Assembly: GCA_947579665.1 (NCBI GenBank)
Contig: OX388352.1
Location: 73,136,113-73,200,112 of the forward strand
Origin: Sympetrum striolatum
Lineage: Eukaryota > Arthropoda > Insecta > Odonata > Libellulidae
Reading direction: 5' to 3'
DNA length: 64,000 nucleotides
Part shown: positions 19,687 to 31,802 of the stretch, in pieces
Layout: each line of letters opens with the position of its first letter
How positions within the stretch are numbered: the first letter of the stretch is position 1
Translations under genes and position numbers: made by a program
Notes under the pieces: generated by a model
What the model saw: only the letters and a program-made list of their open reading frames with translations
The model's database searches: none
What the model was told of the DNA's origin: nothing

Positions 19687-20238
19687 TTATAGACTAGGCT
19701 CAAAAATATTCAAATTATCTTGCAAATATATGGACAGCCAAAGAATTTTTGTCTTGAAAGCTACATGAATAATTACCTAACAATGCTTATTCAATTAACA
19801 CTGAAATATTATCGACTTCCCATGTAAGTATATCATGCAAAAAAGCCTCACTGGACACCTGATGGACAGTAAAGCAAAAATTGAATTGCAACAAAGCAGT
19901 GGCTGTCCCACCAGTCGCAATTAAATTTTGACCTTTTCTTTACAGTTTCAAACAAGTATGCATGCAGTTTCAAACCAGTGTCTATTTTAAGAAATAATGA
20001 CGAGAGACTACGCATATTTTCATGAGGCAATCATTACTTTTGATTATATTTACCAGGTTGACTGAATTTTTAGATGTTAGATAAGTCACAGGTCAATAGA
20101 TTTATAAATTCCAAGAGATGTTAATACCCTGCTAGGAGCCTGGAGAGACGCATCCAAATCAGCCAAATTGTGGGAGAGGCGGCAACCCTACTCACATCCT
20201 ATGAGGGGGCCAAGACATGGCTGAAAATTATAGCTACA

Positions 20239-20583
20239 CCACTGTTCTTACAAACCTGCAAAGTCAAACACTGATAATGAGACATTCTTTTGGACCATTC
20301 AAAAGTTGATGCTAAGGTTTTGGGATAAAACAAACAAGACATATTTATTTCTGGAGGAGATTAATTCTTGGATTAGAATCAAGTTTTTGATTAGAAAAAC
20401 ACCATCGATTGTTGAATTATTAAATGCAAAAATACAAACATAGATGTGTAATATATTCATAATTGAATTTATGGTATTGTCATAATCAGTGAAATTTCAT
20501 GTTACTTTCATACAGATCATGTTGTGAGATAGTAGTTGATTTTTTGAGTCACATATAATGTTAATGAATATTTTATTGCTCCA
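20239..20583 (+). repeat. Direct duplication, copy 2
   Basis: Partner of 19346-19686, about 0.9 kb downstream in the same orientation. In this copy the exon remnant reads TPLFLQTCKVKH then TGA, preceded by AATTATAG, a possible acceptor. Sequence between the copies is unique AT-rich DNA. Confidence 0.8.
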
Positions 20584-20589
20584 CTTGAA

Positions 20590-21405
20590 TCTGTTCATAA
20601 GAATTAAGTTATTATTGTCATGAGGATTCCACATAAAGCACTACATTAAGTGCATTTGACGTGTTGAAATCAGCAATTTTGCATCATCCAAGGTAGAATC
20701 AGTTCTTTCTATCCTATATTATATGGTTCAGATGCAAGTTCTCTCTTCTTGTAAGAAACTAAATGAAAAGGACATTTAGGTTTAATATCATCATCAACTT
20801 CATTCAAAATTGTATTAACCTGGAGCAGGAAATTTGTGTTGCGTTTCTTCCTCAAAAACAAGAATAAAATATTTAAAAATCTTTGTAGTTGCTGCTACTG
20901 CATTAGAGAGGTGTTTGTTTACATTATAATGCAAAAGTTCTTTTTTCGTATGCATCAATTACTTCAGTGTTTTTTCCTCTAAATTGACCAACATTATTTA
21001 AGTGGAACCAATTGAAGTTTTGTTGGTATAGTCAGTAAAATATGCAGTTCAATGTGTATTTTTTCCTTCATCGATGCTGTTCTGATCCATCTTATCACAC
21101 GCTTGCAGTGTATTCGTCCCAATTGATCATCTGACTGTAAGAATCCTAAACGTTGTAAATGTCAAACGTCGCACTACGTAAATTATCCTAATCCTACTCT
21201 GTAAATATGTGATAAATTAATAGCATTTCTAAGTAAGTCAATGACTAAGTTTCAATAATATAAAACATATACTTAGACTAATTCATTACATAAGCTTACT
21301 TATTCCAGAGTTATAAATTTTTCTTTAAGTGAGCATTTTATTAATTGCTGTCAAAAGTCATGAAATATCAATTCCTACACAACTACAACAATTATTTTGA
21401 GCATC
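20590..21405. other. AT-rich stretch, nothing recognised
   Basis: No gene, repeat end or RNA signal was recognised here; probably intergenic or intronic. Confidence 0.4.
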
Positions 21406-21409
21406 TTTT

Positions 21410-21851
21410 TGTACCAATTTGCAACAGATTGTACTCATATACTTAAAGCATCCCCGGAAGTGTATGAATCCGATAACCAATGTATTGAAAATTTTCAGTC
21501 TTAATAATTTTAATCTAGTTCCTCAAGGTAAAATTGTTTCTGAAATTTTCTCCTATATAGAACAGAAGCTGGTCAACTCTGCAAAAATTATAATGGTTTT
21601 CAGCTGGACCTATTAATATCTCTGACTACTTAACAAAGACTTTGGAGACGGTACGTTATGTCTTAACCTTGTCTGACTGCAAAAATTGTGACTTTAACTC
21701 AATTTCTTTCAAATTATATAATATTAATTTGGCAAGCTTACTTAGCAATTTAAACACCGATAGAGCCATCCGTATATTATCCATATGTTATATTCTTTTA
21801 GTTCCAGCTCCTAAAGTAACTATAACTAACATTAGTAAAAGACGTTCGTAA
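21410..21851 (+). CDS. Candidate small-exon cluster of a host gene (uncertain)
   Basis: Several splice-like signals lie close together: acceptor TTTGCAACAG at about 21427; acceptor AATTTTCAG and donor CTCAAG|GTAAAA around a 29-bp stretch reading LNNFNLVPQ near 21500-21528; acceptor GGTTTTCAG and donor GAGACG|GTACGT around GPINISDYLTKTLET near 21602-21648; and acceptor TATTCTTTTAG before PAPKVTITNISKRRS and TAA at 21849-21851. The middle two join in phase (CAA G + CT). The last join is not in phase with the strongest donor, so the model is incomplete. It could be the 3' end of a gene upstream of mRpS33, or chance. Confidence 0.25.
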
Positions 21852-22582
21852 TTTCACACTTCATATTCGTTGCTGCAACCCGATTTGACGAAAGCATTGC
21901 ATCTACAATTGAGCTTTGGATCCTGGATGTTAAAATACAAATCTGGTTGATTCCGCTATAGTAATACGACAAGAAATACAGCATATTCATAACACAAATA
22001 TCACAGTAACGCAGATGGACTACCGGTTGCGCACGACACTTCCGCATTTCGTTTCTGTTTTTGTGCACGAAAGTTAGAGAACTACACATGTAGATATTAC
22101 CGGCGAAGATTGGAAGGTAGGAGCTTTTAAGTAACTCATAAAATCACTGTAATTGTAGTTTAATGTACTTTCATTCAATATAATTTATCAGAAATTCGAT
22201 TCATTGCTCAGGTATGCATGTTTTCCCATGTATGTTATTTTGCATATATGTATGAAACTTGCGAACAAATTGAGAATTCATTAGCGCTTAAATTCATAAT
22301 GTAATTGGGTTTGACATGTGTCGTTTGAACATAATTTTCTTCTGCATATGAACAGAAATTATTTTAGTGTCTATTTATGATTTATATACTATTTACTCTG
22401 AATACGTTATACTCTCAAATCTTTCGAGTCATGCTGTAACTAAACGTATTTACAATCTTCTTTATGATCTTGGCTAAAGAAGAGTCGTTGGATGTAACGG
22501 GGTTTTCCTCTAACAGCAGGTGTTTATACCTTTATATCTTGAAATGTTTATTTATGATTTTACCGTTCTATTATTTTTCTAG

Positions 22583-22834
22583 AGTGATGAATTCCTTAAC
22601 CAATCGTTACTTGGCTTTAACTACTGTGGCAACAGACTATGCACGTCGCATGGGGCGCCTTAGAAATCGCATATTTGGAGAAGTTGTTCGCCCTGAAACT
22701 CGCCGGACAGCTAAGGTAGTGAACATGTTCAGCGAAAAGCCTATACATCTTCGTCCAGAGATAGTCCAGTATTATCCTCGACATGTAGAAACACATCTGC
22801 TAATGAAGAAACTTCGTTTTTACGGACTCTTTCG
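22583..22834 (+). CDS. mRpS33: Mitochondrial ribosomal protein S33, coding exon
   Basis: Acceptor TTATTTTTCTAG ends at 22582, the ATG is at 22587, and the donor CG|GTAAGT follows 22834, splitting an Arg codon. The 82 codons start MNSLTNRYLALTTVATDYAR. The core shows YARRMGRLRNRIFGEVVRP, AKVVNMFSEKPIHLRPEIV, YYPRHVETHLLMKKLRFYG and LFR, which is the conserved small mitoribosomal subunit protein S33 pattern, closest in style to insect versions. The family continues with a D-E-H-x-D-F segment and a basic tail of about 25-30 residues, which must lie in a later exon; I did not find it in the window. The listed upstream 41 codons precede the acceptor and are intronic. Nuclear-encoded, acts in mitochondrial translation. 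Confidence 0.93.
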
Positions 22835-22839
22835 GTAAG

Positions 22840-24348
22840 TGTAGAAAGAATTCATTGATCACAATTATTACGTATAAAAGACCTATTTACTGGAAATGAG
22901 CTATACATGCTATTAGAAATTTCATTTTAAGGAACTTGATGTAGATATTCTACTCAATGTCTCTTAACTCTAGAGTTCGTGTTATGATGCTACATCGAAT
23001 GTAAACATAGTTAACTTTATCAAGTATGTAGTTATTTTTATTATCATAATTAACGTCCTCATGATTTAAGTCAAATATGTTGCATACGTGTGTGGTTTGA
23101 TTGTAAGCTGAGTATTTTTCATCGCTATTGCCTTAAATAATTTAATTTTTATTTGATAATTGTGTAAGCATATTTATTTATATATGTTGAGTGGAAGTAA
23201 TATGTTAATAGTGTGGACTGATATTTAAAATACCTTCACATTTCTCAAGGCCTGGTTACCCCTTTTAAATTCAAACTTATTGTATTGATTACATTCATAA
23301 TTTCCCTTTGAGTAATTTTCAATGTTTATCCAATCCGATCTTTTTTCAATATTCAATTGATATATTTAATACAAATGTAAACCAAATAAAATCTATAAAT
23401 ATTGAGGCTGATATTATACTGTGTATATAAATTTTGTTTTTTTTTGGCATTATTATAGTAAAAATTTATAGTATTATATACATATTATCATAAGTGACTC
23501 ACATTTTAATTTCAATGCTATTTCAATCAATATTTTAGTTGACATATTTAATTCAAGCATCAACCAAATTAAACAAAACATCTTAAGTATTATGACTGAT
23601 TATTTATACAAATTTATGATATTAAACTTATAACTTTTATTATATATTTAATGCATGATATTATATTCATATTATCATATGATTTTTGTTCAAATAATTC
23701 ATTTTTATTTGTTATGCTTTTAAAACTATTATTTTATCTCATTATTAACAAGACATATAATAGCTTACTGCATGGTTTCATGCTTATTTGTTACTAATAT
23801 TTCTACCTTTCTGTAATTGGGCTTCTGCCCATGTTTAACTTTAAATAAATAAATAATTATAACTAAGCAAAACCTATTTTTATAGCTTATTAATGTGGAC
23901 ATATTTTTGGAATAATTGTTTTTTTATCCGAGTAACTGCTCTCATAATCTCCAAAGCGCAAGATTTGCTTAAAATAGTTTTTATTCACTGCTAAGTTGTA
24001 TTTTAGGAATATTCAGTTAACTGAAAGGAATCAGGAATCTAATGAAAGGAAAAAACTCTGATTCAAACCCAGATCTCCCACTCGCAAGGCAGTCATTAAG
24101 AATAATATGGCAATACTCTCTTTTGGTTCAGGGACAATTTGTGGGAAAATTGAGAGTGGGGACAAATATAGTAGAGGGGAGCAGCGCAACCGAGTAGCCC
24201 ATATTTGTTGAGAGTTCAGCCTCAATGGCTGAAGCAAATTCACTGAACATGACAAACTTTTGCGCAGAAGTGGTTAAGTAATACAGTCAAATGATTTTTA
24301 TTAAAAGGTATCGATGGAATTATTTGTAAATTTTTTATAGTCTAATTT
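22840..24348. other. Probable mRpS33 intron, AT-rich, with LINE-tail and SINE-like traces
   Basis: Very AT-rich. 23810-23865 (GTAATTGGGCTTCTGCCC then AAATAAATAAATAA) looks like the 3' tail of an insect LINE. 24040-24110 on minus has a tRNA-like segment with GGGTTTGAATCAG. No exon matching the S33 C-terminus was found. Confidence 0.35.
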
Positions 24349-24356
24349 CAAATGTT

Positions 24357-24646
24357 CAGGGGCGTATGAACCCCATTTGCCACCCTACGCCAGTCAACGT
24401 CTGCGGCCCACTTAAGGAATTTAATTTCTCCATTTTCAATGTAAACACAATCCGTGCTCCTGGCGGCTTATGGCGGAAATTTTTTTTCTAAAAGGGAACA
24501 CAGGCGGGATTTTGAATCGATGGAATTGAATCGAGGATGGAAACTGTTTCAAAAAGATAAATTAGAAAAACTAAAAAAAATAGAATTTCGGGACTCGTGC
24601 CGCCCTATGCCATGGCGTAGTTAGCGTACTGGTAAATACGCCCCTG
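24357..24646. mobile_element. 290-bp hAT-type MITE
   Basis: Terminal inverted repeats CAGGGGCGTATGAACC (left) and the inverse of GGTAAATACGCCCCTG (right) are flanked by 8-bp target duplications CAAATGTT and CAAATATT (7 of 8 match). The length of duplication and the CAGGGGCG ends are typical of hAT non-autonomous elements. No ORF. Confidence 0.85.
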
Positions 24647-25769
24647 CAAATATTGGGTTATTTAGGTACAGGAATCGAGAAGTTTGCGTATAAAAACATT
24701 GAGGTCAATTAATGGAGACTAGCATTGATGTAAATCCAATATTTATATAAATATAGATTATAATTCAGGCAATTATCTAGCTGGATCGATACCAAACAAA
24801 ATACATGCTTTTCTTTTTAAAAGGTTCTGCCATCCTGAGCTTGGATCTCTTTATTTTCATGTCTACCTCTCCCCATAGTCTCTCTCCTACGGTATATTTT
24901 TAATATTTAATATCATAGTATTATTAATTTTAATTTTCTTTCATTTCAAGTGTTATTCAAAGCTCTGTTTTACCTAAAATTATTTTAAGGCTACAATTTT
25001 TGATTACTTAGTACATGAATATAGTAGAAACTCAATAATTGGACTATAGCTACTTCATTTTGAAAATGTCGGCTACCCAAATGATTTTATGGGGCCAACA
25101 CTGATGAAGATCCCTGGGGGCTGAGTGGGAACTGTTTGGTGGATGTTCCCAAAGAAATTTTCGTAACAGCTCCTGCGTTCATCTTCCCGTTGACATTGTC
25201 ATCAAGAAGAATCACTCTCTTCATGAGGTTCATCTTCAAGTCAGGTCCCCTTTCAGATGATGCATTTTGCGAGGCACTTCTTCTGTGGACATTCCTCTAG
25301 CCCACAAAAAGTCTCGCAAGCGCGCATTGTTCTTTTCGTGCACACTTCTGCAACTCACCCGCCATCTTGCACTGACTGACTGAGATATGTCATGCAGCTT
25401 CTAAGGCAAACGCACATTTGTTGCTATCTGATGGAAAAATATTCGGGTTTGTTTTAAACATGGCTTAAGGGAAACTGACTTTTGTGACTTATTTATTGAC
25501 TTACCTTCGTAGCTGGGGAAGTCAGCACAATGCAATGAAAATATGAGCTCATGAAGCATCCTGTTTGCAGAAGTGAGTTGGACATGACTTGATTGTTTAA
25601 TGCTTAGAATACCTGCCCGGAAAGTGGGAGACCTGTACTGGCGAGCCAAGTCACTACTTTTCACTTCTATGCAAAATTGCCTAAACGAGTTTTGTGTGGC
25701 ACTAGTTAGCACAATGTAGTTTAACTGAATAGAATTCAACTCTAAATCAGTTCCTTTAACATATATTTT

Positions 25770-25836
25770 GAATGATCTTAGGTCCATTTGAATGATCTTA
25801 GGTCCATTTGAATGATCTTAGGTCCATTTGAATGAT
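25770..25836 (+). repeat. 21-bp tandem repeat, about three copies
   Basis: GAATGATCTTAGGTCCATTT is repeated in perfect tandem from 25770. Short minisatellite; nothing else is attached to it. Confidence 0.9.
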
Positions 25837-25839
25837 CTA

Positions 25840-27050
25840 TTTTTGAAGAATTTCTCATGTGGAAAATTGATCATATGAAGAGGTATGCTCCCGATGATGG
25901 CAGAAGAGTTTAGGAAAGGACAATCTTTAAACAGGTTTCTCCTGCCTTTGATTGTAATTTTAAGACTCCTGCTAATTACTGTAAAAATTTGAAATAGCCT
26001 TAAAAAAGTAAACTTAGATTTCACAATGTTTAGGGGAATATAAACATTTCCCTGTACTCTGTAACATGTGTAACATCACTGAAAAAACAATTAATTAAGT
26101 TAAATGATAATTTAAGGCTCAAAAAGGACACCAAAATTAAGCTGAAAGTTCAAATATAATGTTTGAAAAACTGTGTAAAGGTCCGGTCTTTCCTATGGTT
26201 GCACTACAAGCGAAGATATCTTCTGCTCACCATACAGGGAGACCAAACCTTCTCTTGCTCTCAGATGTTTAGCTAAAAGGATTCAATTGCACTTTCTTCA
26301 CAAAATAGCTAATGTTTCTTCGTTACGTTTTAAGAGTGTATTCACCATAAATATTAGAAAAGTTTTCCGTATTAACAACAGAACCTTTGAGCAGACATGT
26401 TTGTCCAGTATCAAATTCCGAACTGAAAGACCTATTGGTCTGACACGCTCGAATGCTGAACTAGTAATGTTGGATAAACAAAGAATTTGTACATCCAGAT
26501 AATGAAACATCAAGGCATGTTCCCCGTACGTCCATCGCTACTTCTAAACTAACGAAATGAAACACGTCACAATTGACTTCGTGCCCTAGTCCTCCTACCG
26601 TCGCCAAATTTTCTCCTCACCACTCTCTCATTGCCCTGCATCGTTTCCTTATATTTTAATCCATATCAACATCGTGGAATTCACTGCTGATTACAGGAAC
26701 TTGCAAAAAAATGTACTAGTAGCTCGCACGATTGTTCGTTAAATGATAGAAACCGAAGCAGTACACCTTCTTTCTGTAAGAAAGGTCGACCTGGTTGCAT
26801 TTTTTAAAATTTCAGAGTGTGGAATATTGTAAATTATTCCCTCAGAGCCCCTCAAAAATTAACCTACTTAAACTCGTTTTTAAAGTTAGAATTGGGACTA
26901 TCAAGATGTGGAAACAAATTCAAGGAGAAACAGAAGTAAAAATATCGACATGAATGTGACATGTCGCCAATTTGCGAACTCGCTTTTCTGATATGCTTTT
27001 ATTCGCATAAAATTATCGCTCACGAAAAGATTTAGCTACGAAAAAGAAAG
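25840..27050. other. No gene recognised
   Basis: Several 60-70 codon frames occur on both strands (25818-26513) but overlap each other and lack motifs. Treated as non-coding. Confidence 0.4.
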
Positions 27051-27114
27051 GGAAGTATCCCAGCACCTACAAGGGTGCATCTTAAAAACTGAAGGATAAA
27101 CGGAAGTGAGAAAT

Positions 27115-27190
27115 AGCGGCATGAACTCGAACCATGTCTCCCACTTACCGGGCCGGTATTCTAACAACTTAACTACCATGCCGCGTCAAT
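27115..27190 (-). repeat. tRNA-derived SINE-like head
   Basis: On minus, GCGGCATGGTAGTTAAG at one end and GGTTCGAGTTCATGCCGC at the other form a 7-bp acceptor-like stem (GCGGCAT/ATGCCGC) with a B-box-like GGTTCGAGTTC. There is no clear anticodon arm, so it is more likely a retroposed tRNA-like sequence than a tRNA gene. Confidence 0.4.
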
Positions 27191-27319
27191 TCCGCTCTGT
27201 TAAAGGGATGCCTTGTTGTAAGTGGCCCTCCAATTGGTGGTACCAACCACTGCCCGAGATCCGACTCACGAAGGAATTACACAAGGATGAGGGGAAAGAA
27301 CTATCTTAGCACTTAAAAG

Positions 27320-29040
27320 CATGTACCTTAAAAACCTAGCATTTGTATTTCAACCCCTTTATTTCGATAATTATATCTGAATTACATTTACATAATACCG
27401 AACGACCTTTGGTATTTTTTGTTTTCCGGAGCCGTAAGTAACCGAAGGCAATAAGAAAATCCCCGTTCGTTCGGTAGCAGATACCGAGACATCATCATCA
27501 TACAATTAGGTTATTTATAAAAGTTAATTAGCGGTAATTGTGATGTTTTTAATTATCCTTTAAATTAAGAAACATTTTTTAAATTCTTCCATATTATTTT
27601 TTATTTAAAAATACCCTTCAGTATCTCAGTTTGCTACTTTTACCCTTATGTTTTCAACGTGTTTTTAGTTCTGGATAAAGATTTCTTAATAATTTCTTTG
27701 AATATTGTGATTTTACAAATTAAAAATTGACCTTGAAAATCGATTGCAAATCCAGGGTGGGTATGGACGATATTGAAAAATATAGTGAACTCGCAGTACA
27801 GGATTGAGAGAACCAGTTGAGAAACTGTTCTCGTTTCGAGAGTAGAAATCGAATGCTATGCGTCTCTTATGCATTTGTGACACAACCCGCGTAACCAGAA
27901 TGGCAAGAAGCGAAGCAGACATTCTGCATATTTATGCTGCGATTTATACGTATGATTTCGACCCCCATTCAAAAGTAATCGGATGGAGAGTTAAAAATAG
28001 CTAAGATCTTGATGGGATGGAATTTTCTTATATAACTCAGTCAGTTATATAGCTATTGATACTAAATGAAGCTTACAGAGATTATTATGTAAGCGATATA
28101 CGGCGACTCAATTAGGAAAGGATAAGTTGGGAATCGATTAAACTCCCTTCTTAGAGAATCATGTTTGAAGAATTGGCATATTGATAAAGCTCTTACTCTG
28201 TCTACAAAAGCTAATATAAATTTTGTAGATTTGAAACTTCTTGTGCTTTATCATTTTTAAAATATCTATATCAAAATTTGATTTGATTTTATGTAAATAT
28301 AGGAATGTTTTTACGAAAGGATAGTATATTATTTTGATTTTGAGAATTTCATTAATATTTTCCATTGTTATCACAAAATCGCCTTCCTCATCTTGATTTC
28401 CGTAATGAAGCACGCAGAATCGTAAACATCGTTACGAGCATAGTTTAAAAACACGAGTAGGAGCATAGTTTTAAAGAATAATTGAGTACTAACAAGACCA
28501 ATATAGTATGAAAAATATAAAATCACTTTACTAATATTCACAAATATTTGTAAATACGGCCGTTTTCTGCATGGATCATCAGGTGACCTGCGCTGTGGAT
28601 ATCATCTTCATATCGATTTTATTAGAGTGAATATTATAGTTTAAATGAGTACTATTAATCAAAAACCGCCATCAAGTAGTGTGTTTTTCGCGGTATATAT
28701 TAATACTCCAGTTCTTCGTAAATTCAGGGACGTGTAAAATTTTTTCGCCTTAGGGATGCCATCCGTTGTGCGTCTATTGGAATTCGGTTGTTGAGCCCAT
28801 GGTTGTAGGTAACTTGGCTTACGAAGCACCTTTATTCCAAGTCATAACGATCACGCTCAGTCAGAGAATTCATATTATATTGATCCAATTTTGATTAGGC
28901 TTGCGTGGGTTGTCAAAAGTTGTTAACTAAGATCCTTTACATAAGCTGGAGATAAATTTTATGATATGATGATATCATAGGATATTATATTTCTTTTTTT
29001 ATGTATCCCATACAAACATCCACTTTATGGTCTTTTACAG
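27320..29040. other. No gene recognised
   Basis: AT-rich with only short, motif-free frames. Confidence 0.4.
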
Positions 29041-29045
29041 TGTTA

Positions 29046-29183
29046 GGTAAGTAAGATTAACAATGAACAATCACACATGACCATTCCCTAATCGGAAAAA
29101 TCCGACTAAAATCCGGGATTCGAACCCGGGGAGTTGGAGCGATAACGTGCGAGCACGCTGACCACTCGGCCACCACGGAGGTT
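29046..29183 (-). repeat. tRNA-derived SINE with intact Pol III boxes
   Basis: On minus, the head reads CCTCCGTGGTGGCCGAGTGG, with a perfect A-box (TGGCCGAGTGG) and a perfect B-box (GGTTCGAATCC) inside CCCCGGGTTCGAATCCCGG. The 3' end does not pair with the 5' end as an acceptor stem, and a non-tRNA body (TTTTAGTCGGATTTTTCCGA...) follows, so this is a SINE and not a tRNA gene. Internal promoter elements look usable. Confidence 0.7.
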
Positions 29184-29454
29184 TTCAAAATTTAATGTGG
29201 GTGTGGGGTCTCAGACATTAATTACGTAATAACAAAAACGAAAATCTACTAATTAGATCATTTTTGTGCGTTTGCCATATAATCGCATAAAATGTCGGAC
29301 TGCTATTCTAACTTAATTTAAGATGCTCGGATAATATAGGATTTTTAAAGCAATTACTCACAGTTTAATGACAATAAAAGTCGTACATTTTTACACGTTG
29401 CCCCGCCGTCGAATAAAACATGAGTAACAGGATAATTTCCGTAAAAGGCCACAG

Positions 29455-30075
29455 TATAAATGGAACGGAAAAACTTTTTTCAGAAATTATATCGTCTATA
29501 GTTCAGCAGTTCGTATCGTCAAATTAACTTCTTTACAGCATTATTCGACAAAATAAAGACACGCAACGTGGACTGTCGTCGTTGCTGAATTTCAGTTCTC
29601 TTTTGTCGCATTCGCGAAGAATTCAGTTCGACTAAAAGCGAGAAATTCGAGAGTAGCGGTCAGTGTAGCAATGGAGCCGCGCAACGTTCGCCGTCTTTCT
29701 ATCGCGGCAGTTCGAAAAAGCGGCCTTTGAAGGTCACCTTTCTCGCCAATTTCGCCATCTCCAAAAGCTGCCTAAAATTGAGTTCCGATGGCTTCATCGC
29801 ACACTCCACACGTCTAAACCGGTCGACTCCGCAGTTGCTGCCATCCACAGGTGAATTCATCTCCAATGACGTTCAATCTCTCCGCAACGAGGAATCAATT
29901 GGTGTAACGGCGCAGTTTATCCGAGTGGATTACCGCGTGGGTTGTGTCGCGGATGGGGATGTCGTGCGATATCAAATCCGATTGAGCCTGTTTTTCACAA
30001 TTATTAAAGAGACCGTAGATAGTTTATTTATAGAACCCTCTGACCGATCCGGTTCACTCGACTCGAATCTTTAAG
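29455..30075 (+). other. CpG-rich stretch with TATA box and a long open frame
   Basis: Unlike its surroundings this region is rich in CG dinucleotides. TATAAATG occurs at 29455. A frame is open from about 29592 to TAA at 30072-30074 (about 160 codons) and includes FESSGQCSNGAAQRSPSFYR and TGEFISNDVQSLRNEESIG. No domain is recognised and no start codon is compelling. It could be a promoter with a first exon of an unseen gene, or an old insertion. Confidence 0.25.
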
Positions 30076-30172
30076 CCTCCCGGATAGTCATGCCATCATG
30101 GGTAGTCTGCTCGCGCAGGTCCTGGGTGTTGTTTCTCCAATTTTCCATGTCCTCCGCTCTTCTCTTCATCCC

Positions 30173-30535
30173 TCAGTACCGTTCTTCATTCTTTAAGCAA
30201 TCTATGAATTTCACTCTGATCGTCCTCTTCATTTGTCCCTCCACTGTACCTTCCAGCATATCCTTAAGTGAGCAGTTCCTTCTTATTGCATGCCCTATCC
30301 AATTCTTCTTTCTTTGGATTACCAAATCGCTCGGTATTCTCTTTTCATTTACTCTCCTCAGTACCTCTTCATTCTTCACAATGTCCATCCACTTGATGTT
30401 TAACATTCTTCTCCAAACCCACATTTCGAACGCCTCTATTATATTTCTCTCTTTCTTATGTAGGGTCCACGTCTCGCAGCCATGTAGGAACACACTCAAC
30501 ACAAAGCATTTAATCATCCTTTTCCTCCGACATTG
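30173..30535 (-). pseudogene. LINE reverse-transcriptase C-terminal region (RTE/CR1-like)
   Basis: The minus frame has LHGCETWTLHKKERNIIEAF, FEMWVWRRMLNIKWMD, NEEVLRRVNEKR, KNWIGHAIRRN and LEGTVEGQMKR. This series is the well-known C-terminal segment following the reverse transcriptase in many insect LINE polyproteins. It covers about 120 codons with no upstream RT domain, so it is a 5'-truncated copy. The listed ORF extends upstream into the adjacent SINE-like sequence. Confidence 0.85.
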
Positions 30536-30656
30536 TTGTGGGCAGCGCGTTTGCTTTTGGTGAAAGAGGTTCCGAATTCGATTTCCGGTGGGGGCCAATG
30601 TGTGAAATGACCTAAACTGTCGAAGCACTTTTAAAAATACTACTACTACTACTCGA
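30530..30656 (+). repeat. SINE-like sequence ending in (TAC)n
   Basis: GTTGTGGGCAGCGCGTTTGC and GGTTCCGAATTCGATTTCCGG (B-box-like with small insertions) precede a body and an (ACT)n tail at 30644. It is appended to the truncated LINE at 30173. Confidence 0.4.
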
Positions 30657-31263
30657 ATCGTTATTAATCGACAGTGTGTATGGAAAGAGCTCGTGATTTT
30701 TTTGAAATGTAATTTTTGCGTAACCTCATCGATCTAGTTTGAAATCAATTATGCCATCGCGCTGCTTTCAGACGGCCTTTTTTATCCGGAAAATTCAATT
30801 CAATTCAATAGCGCGATTTTGAAGGATTCGAGGATATTAGTGGAGAAGGGCTCATCCTTTTCTTTCATCTCTTTCCTTTTTTTCGAGCTACGCTTCCTCA
30901 TCTTCTCGTTGGCGTCATGTTTACACATCGGTTAGAATTCGTTTGACTTTAACTCGATTTCTGGAATGAATAAATCGCCGGCCTATCTTGATATGCGGAT
31001 GGTAAATATTTAGTCGAGGTTACGAAAACATATCTTCCTGTTCGTCTTATTGTGGTAACCTGTAAAGCAACGCATTTTGCTTTTACTAGATTTTAGCCCA
31101 GAAAATATTTACTGCAATAAACACCAGCAAGCTTTAAATGGTAAAATTTGTCTTCCGTTTCGAATTATTATCCTGTCAAAAACATAATTTGGTTGGAGAC
31201 TCGGTATGTTCGTTGAAATAAACGTTTTGCACTTTGCTAAACTCGGAAATAACATCCGATATT

Positions 31264-31802
31264 AAAGAAGTAAAACAGGAGAAACTTTCTGGATGAAATT
31301 CACCCTGATTTTATTAAAAACTTTGCAAAATACCTCAGGGACAAAAAAGCACGACTAGTTTAACATGCAGTCATTTCTCAGAATTTACACCTAAAATCTT
31401 ACATATAGCGGAGAAGGGACGACTTAATATTCTTGAAAAAATGGAGATAATGCAAAATGAAAAAAAAAACCCTTGATAACTCTCACAAACGAATATATTT
31501 TTCCTTCCTCTTCACCATTGCTCACGGCAACGCTTTCTTCTTCTCCTTCTTTTCAGTTGAGTACCATCTAATGTTTTCCAAGAACCCTAAACTCCTCCCC
31601 CTCCCCCCTGACCATAACCCTCTTGACCATTCTCCCTTTTTTCCTTTAAATATGTGGGTTTCAGGCTTCTTTCTTCGCTTGATGATGACGCTCACGCGTC
31701 GAAACTAGTCGTGCTTTTTTGTCCCTGTGGTATTTTGCAAAGTTTTTAATAAAATAAGGGTGAATTTCATCCAGAAAGTTTCTCCTGTTTTATTTCTTTG
31801 AA
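31264..31802 (+). mobile_element. Penelope-like terminal remnant with inverted ~97-bp arms
   Basis: 31265-31362 and 31702-31800 are inverted copies at about 97% identity (AAACTAGTCGTGCTTTTTTG ... TTTCTCCTGTTTTA). The right arm is preceded by a hammerhead-like core at 31677-31713, and the inner edge of both arms falls inside that core (AAACTAGTC). Penelope-like elements have such inverted partial LTRs with hammerhead motifs. No RT is present, so this is a truncated copy. High arm identity suggests recent origin or conversion. Confidence 0.55.
31677..31713 (+). ncRNA. Hammerhead-ribozyme-like motif
   Basis: TTGATGA, a 5-bp stem (GACGC 31687-31691 with GCGTC 31696-31700, loop TCAC), then GAAAC-TAG-TC. 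Order and spacing match the CUGAUGA / stem II / GAAA / short palindromic stem III / GUC layout of Penelope-like hammerheads. The C of CUGAUGA is a T here (CTTGATGA), which would weaken or abolish cleavage. Predicted cleavage would be after 31710. Confidence 0.5.

Noticed and set aside
29108..29183. tRNA gene
   Set aside because: A- and B-boxes are perfect, but the ends do not form an acceptor stem, no anticodon arm is clear, and a SINE-type body follows.
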